From positions 1 to 29,275 of the forward strand of contig CACZON010000004.1 of the NCBI GenBank assembly GCA_902782805.1: a stretch of DNA of 29,275 bases, written 5' to 3'. Shown here piece by piece: positions 28,499 to 29,275 of the stretch (position 1 is the stretch's first letter; each line of letters starts with the position of its first letter). The position numbers and the translations under genes are program-made. The notes under the pieces are model-generated. The model did no database searches. It was not told the origin of the DNA and saw only the letters and a program-made list of their open reading frames with translations. Source of the DNA: Oscillospiraceae bacterium (lineage in GTDB: Bacteria; Bacillota; Clostridia; Oscillospirales; Acutalibacteraceae).

Positions 28499-29221
28499 TT
28501 ATCGTTCGTTTATATAGCTCAAGGGCAATTCCATCCGGTTTCGTTCGAGCAGCTCGCGGTTGCGGAGAATTTCTCCGGCGGGACCGTCGGCTACAAGTTT
28601 TCCGCCGGAGAGCAGGATCACGCGGCTGCAGGTTTCCGCGATCATATCGAGATCGTGGGAAGTGATCAGCTTCGTCTGCGGAAGTTCGCGGACCGTGCGG
28701 ATCACAACGCGCCGGTTATAGGGGTCGAGCGCGGAGGTAGGCTCGTCCATCAGAATTGCCTCCGGTTCCATCGCGAGCACGGTTGCGATCGCCGCCATGC
28801 GCTTTTCGCCGCCGGAGATCTTATGGTTATGGCGGTATTTCAGATCGGTGAGGGCGAGTTTTTCGAGCACATCGTCCACCTTCTTTTCCGCTTCTTCGCG
28901 CGAAAAGCCGTAGTTGAGCGGGGCAAAGATCATATCCTCGTAGACGGTCGGCATGAACATCTGGTTGTCCGAATTCTGCAGAACGAAACCGAGCTTGCGC
29001 CGAATCGCGGCCAGATTCTTCTTTTGAACCTCAAGGTCGTCGATAAAGATCTCTCCCTCGCCGAAGACGAGGCCCAGAAGGAGCTTCATCACAGTCGATT
29101 TTCCGGCGCCGTTGGCGCCGATCAACCCGACCGATTCGCCGGATTCGATTTTGAAAGATAGATTTTCGATCACCGGAATCCCTTTTTCATACGAAAAGCT
29201 GACGTTGCGAAATTCGATCAT
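28499..29221 (-). CDS. Energy-coupling factor transporter ATPase (CbiO/NikO-like)
   Basis: An ATPase of the ECF type that powers vitamin or metal uptake. The 240-residue protein has Walker A GLIGANGAGKSTVMKLL, the ECF-type Q-loop FVLQNSDNQMFMPTVYEDMIFAPLNYG (FxPTVxEDxxFxPxN is typical of CbiO/EcfA), signature ISGGEKRMAAIATVLAMEP, Walker B AILMDEPTSALDP and H-loop SHDLD. I use ATG 29221, with GAGGA upstream and 8 bases after the stop of the preceding gene; GTG 29233 is an alternative. Together with a CbiQ-like gene end upstream it suggests a cobalt or nickel importer, with the CbiM/CbiN-type parts expected outside the window. Confidence 0.92.
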   Translation of the reverse strand: MIEFRNVSFSYEKGIPVIENLSFKIESGESVGLIGANGAGKSTVMKLLLGLVFGEGEIFIDDLEVQKKNLAAIRRKLGFVLQNSDNQMFMPTVYEDMIFAPLNYGFSREEAEKKVDDVLEKLALTDLKYRHNHKISGGEKRMAAIATVLAMEPEAILMDEPTSALDPYNRRVVIRTVRELPQTKLITSHDLDMIAETCSRVILLSGGKLVADGPAGEILRNRELLERNRMELPLSYINER

Positions 29222-29229
29222 GATTTTCC

Positions 29230-29275
29230 TCACCTCACAAACAGATTTCCCAGAAGCTGCGCTATGTTGACAAAC
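29230..29275 (-). CDS. 3' end of a CbiQ-like ECF transmembrane (T) component, partial
   Basis: Only the last 14 codons are visible, reading FVNIAQLLGNLFVR and then TGA. The GxLFxR pattern is what precedes the conserved S-x-E-R-x-E-R-x-x-x-A-M-x-x-RG region in CbiQ proteins, and the gene directly precedes a CbiO-like ATPase. The stop comes before that region, so the gene may be truncated. The assignment rests on 14 residues and context. Confidence 0.45.
   Translation of the reverse strand, partial: FVNIAQLLGNLFVR

Overview
The window looks like a chromosomal segment of a Bacillota (class Clostridia) genome of roughly 53-56% GC by eye, possibly a gut Oscillospiraceae- or Christensenellales-type lineage. 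Evidence for this is the miaB-ricA-mutS gene order (in Bacillus, ymcB-ymcA-cotE-mutS), RecD2 next to a ComFC-type gene, SAM-I and FMN riboswitches, a RibU-type ECF substrate-binding protein, a DUF6472-type four-cysteine miniprotein, strong AGGAGG ribosome binding sites and consensus sigma-A promoters. All genes except ribU are on the minus strand. I saw no tRNA, rRNA, CRISPR array, IS element or prophage.

Reading in the direction of transcription (high to low coordinates): the right edge holds the 3' tip of a CbiQ-like transmembrane gene and a CbiO-like ECF ATPase, then a sirtuin with its own promoter, a zinc-ribbon miniprotein, and a tightly coupled run rluA-type / Sfp-type PPTase / YgjP-type metallopeptidase / ogt ending in a perfect 28-nt palindromic terminator. 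Next comes an operon of three tandem paralogous exported proteins of unknown function (24.6-21.7 kb), all ending in FALDY. The first paralog carries an apparent one-base deletion in a poly-A run just after its start codon. Immediately downstream is a seven-gene operon (21.4-13.4 kb): a DUF6472-like miniprotein, three different HlyD/MacA-like adaptors (two lipoproteins, one with a signal peptide), a 942-residue FtsX-type permease and two ATPases, the last fused to an AbrB/SpoVT-like C-terminal domain.

At 13.3-9.3 kb lies methionine-cycle and riboflavin material: a stand-alone homocysteine S-methyltransferase, ribU on the plus strand under an FMN riboswitch, and divergently metK-luxS under a SAM-I riboswitch. 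The two riboswitch promoters are back to back, with -35 boxes six bases apart. The left third is housekeeping: a small membrane protein-recD2-comFC operon, mreB with a coupled unknown gene, a GNAT acetyltransferase, and miaB-ricA-mutS, with mutS cut by the window edge inside its Walker A region.

The strongest candidates for undescribed biology are the three-paralog FALDY cluster with its possible poly-A on/off switch, and the adjacent triple-adaptor ABC exporter. Several terminators end within a few bases of the next start codon, in one case supplying the putative ribosome binding site, so regulation by readthrough is possible.
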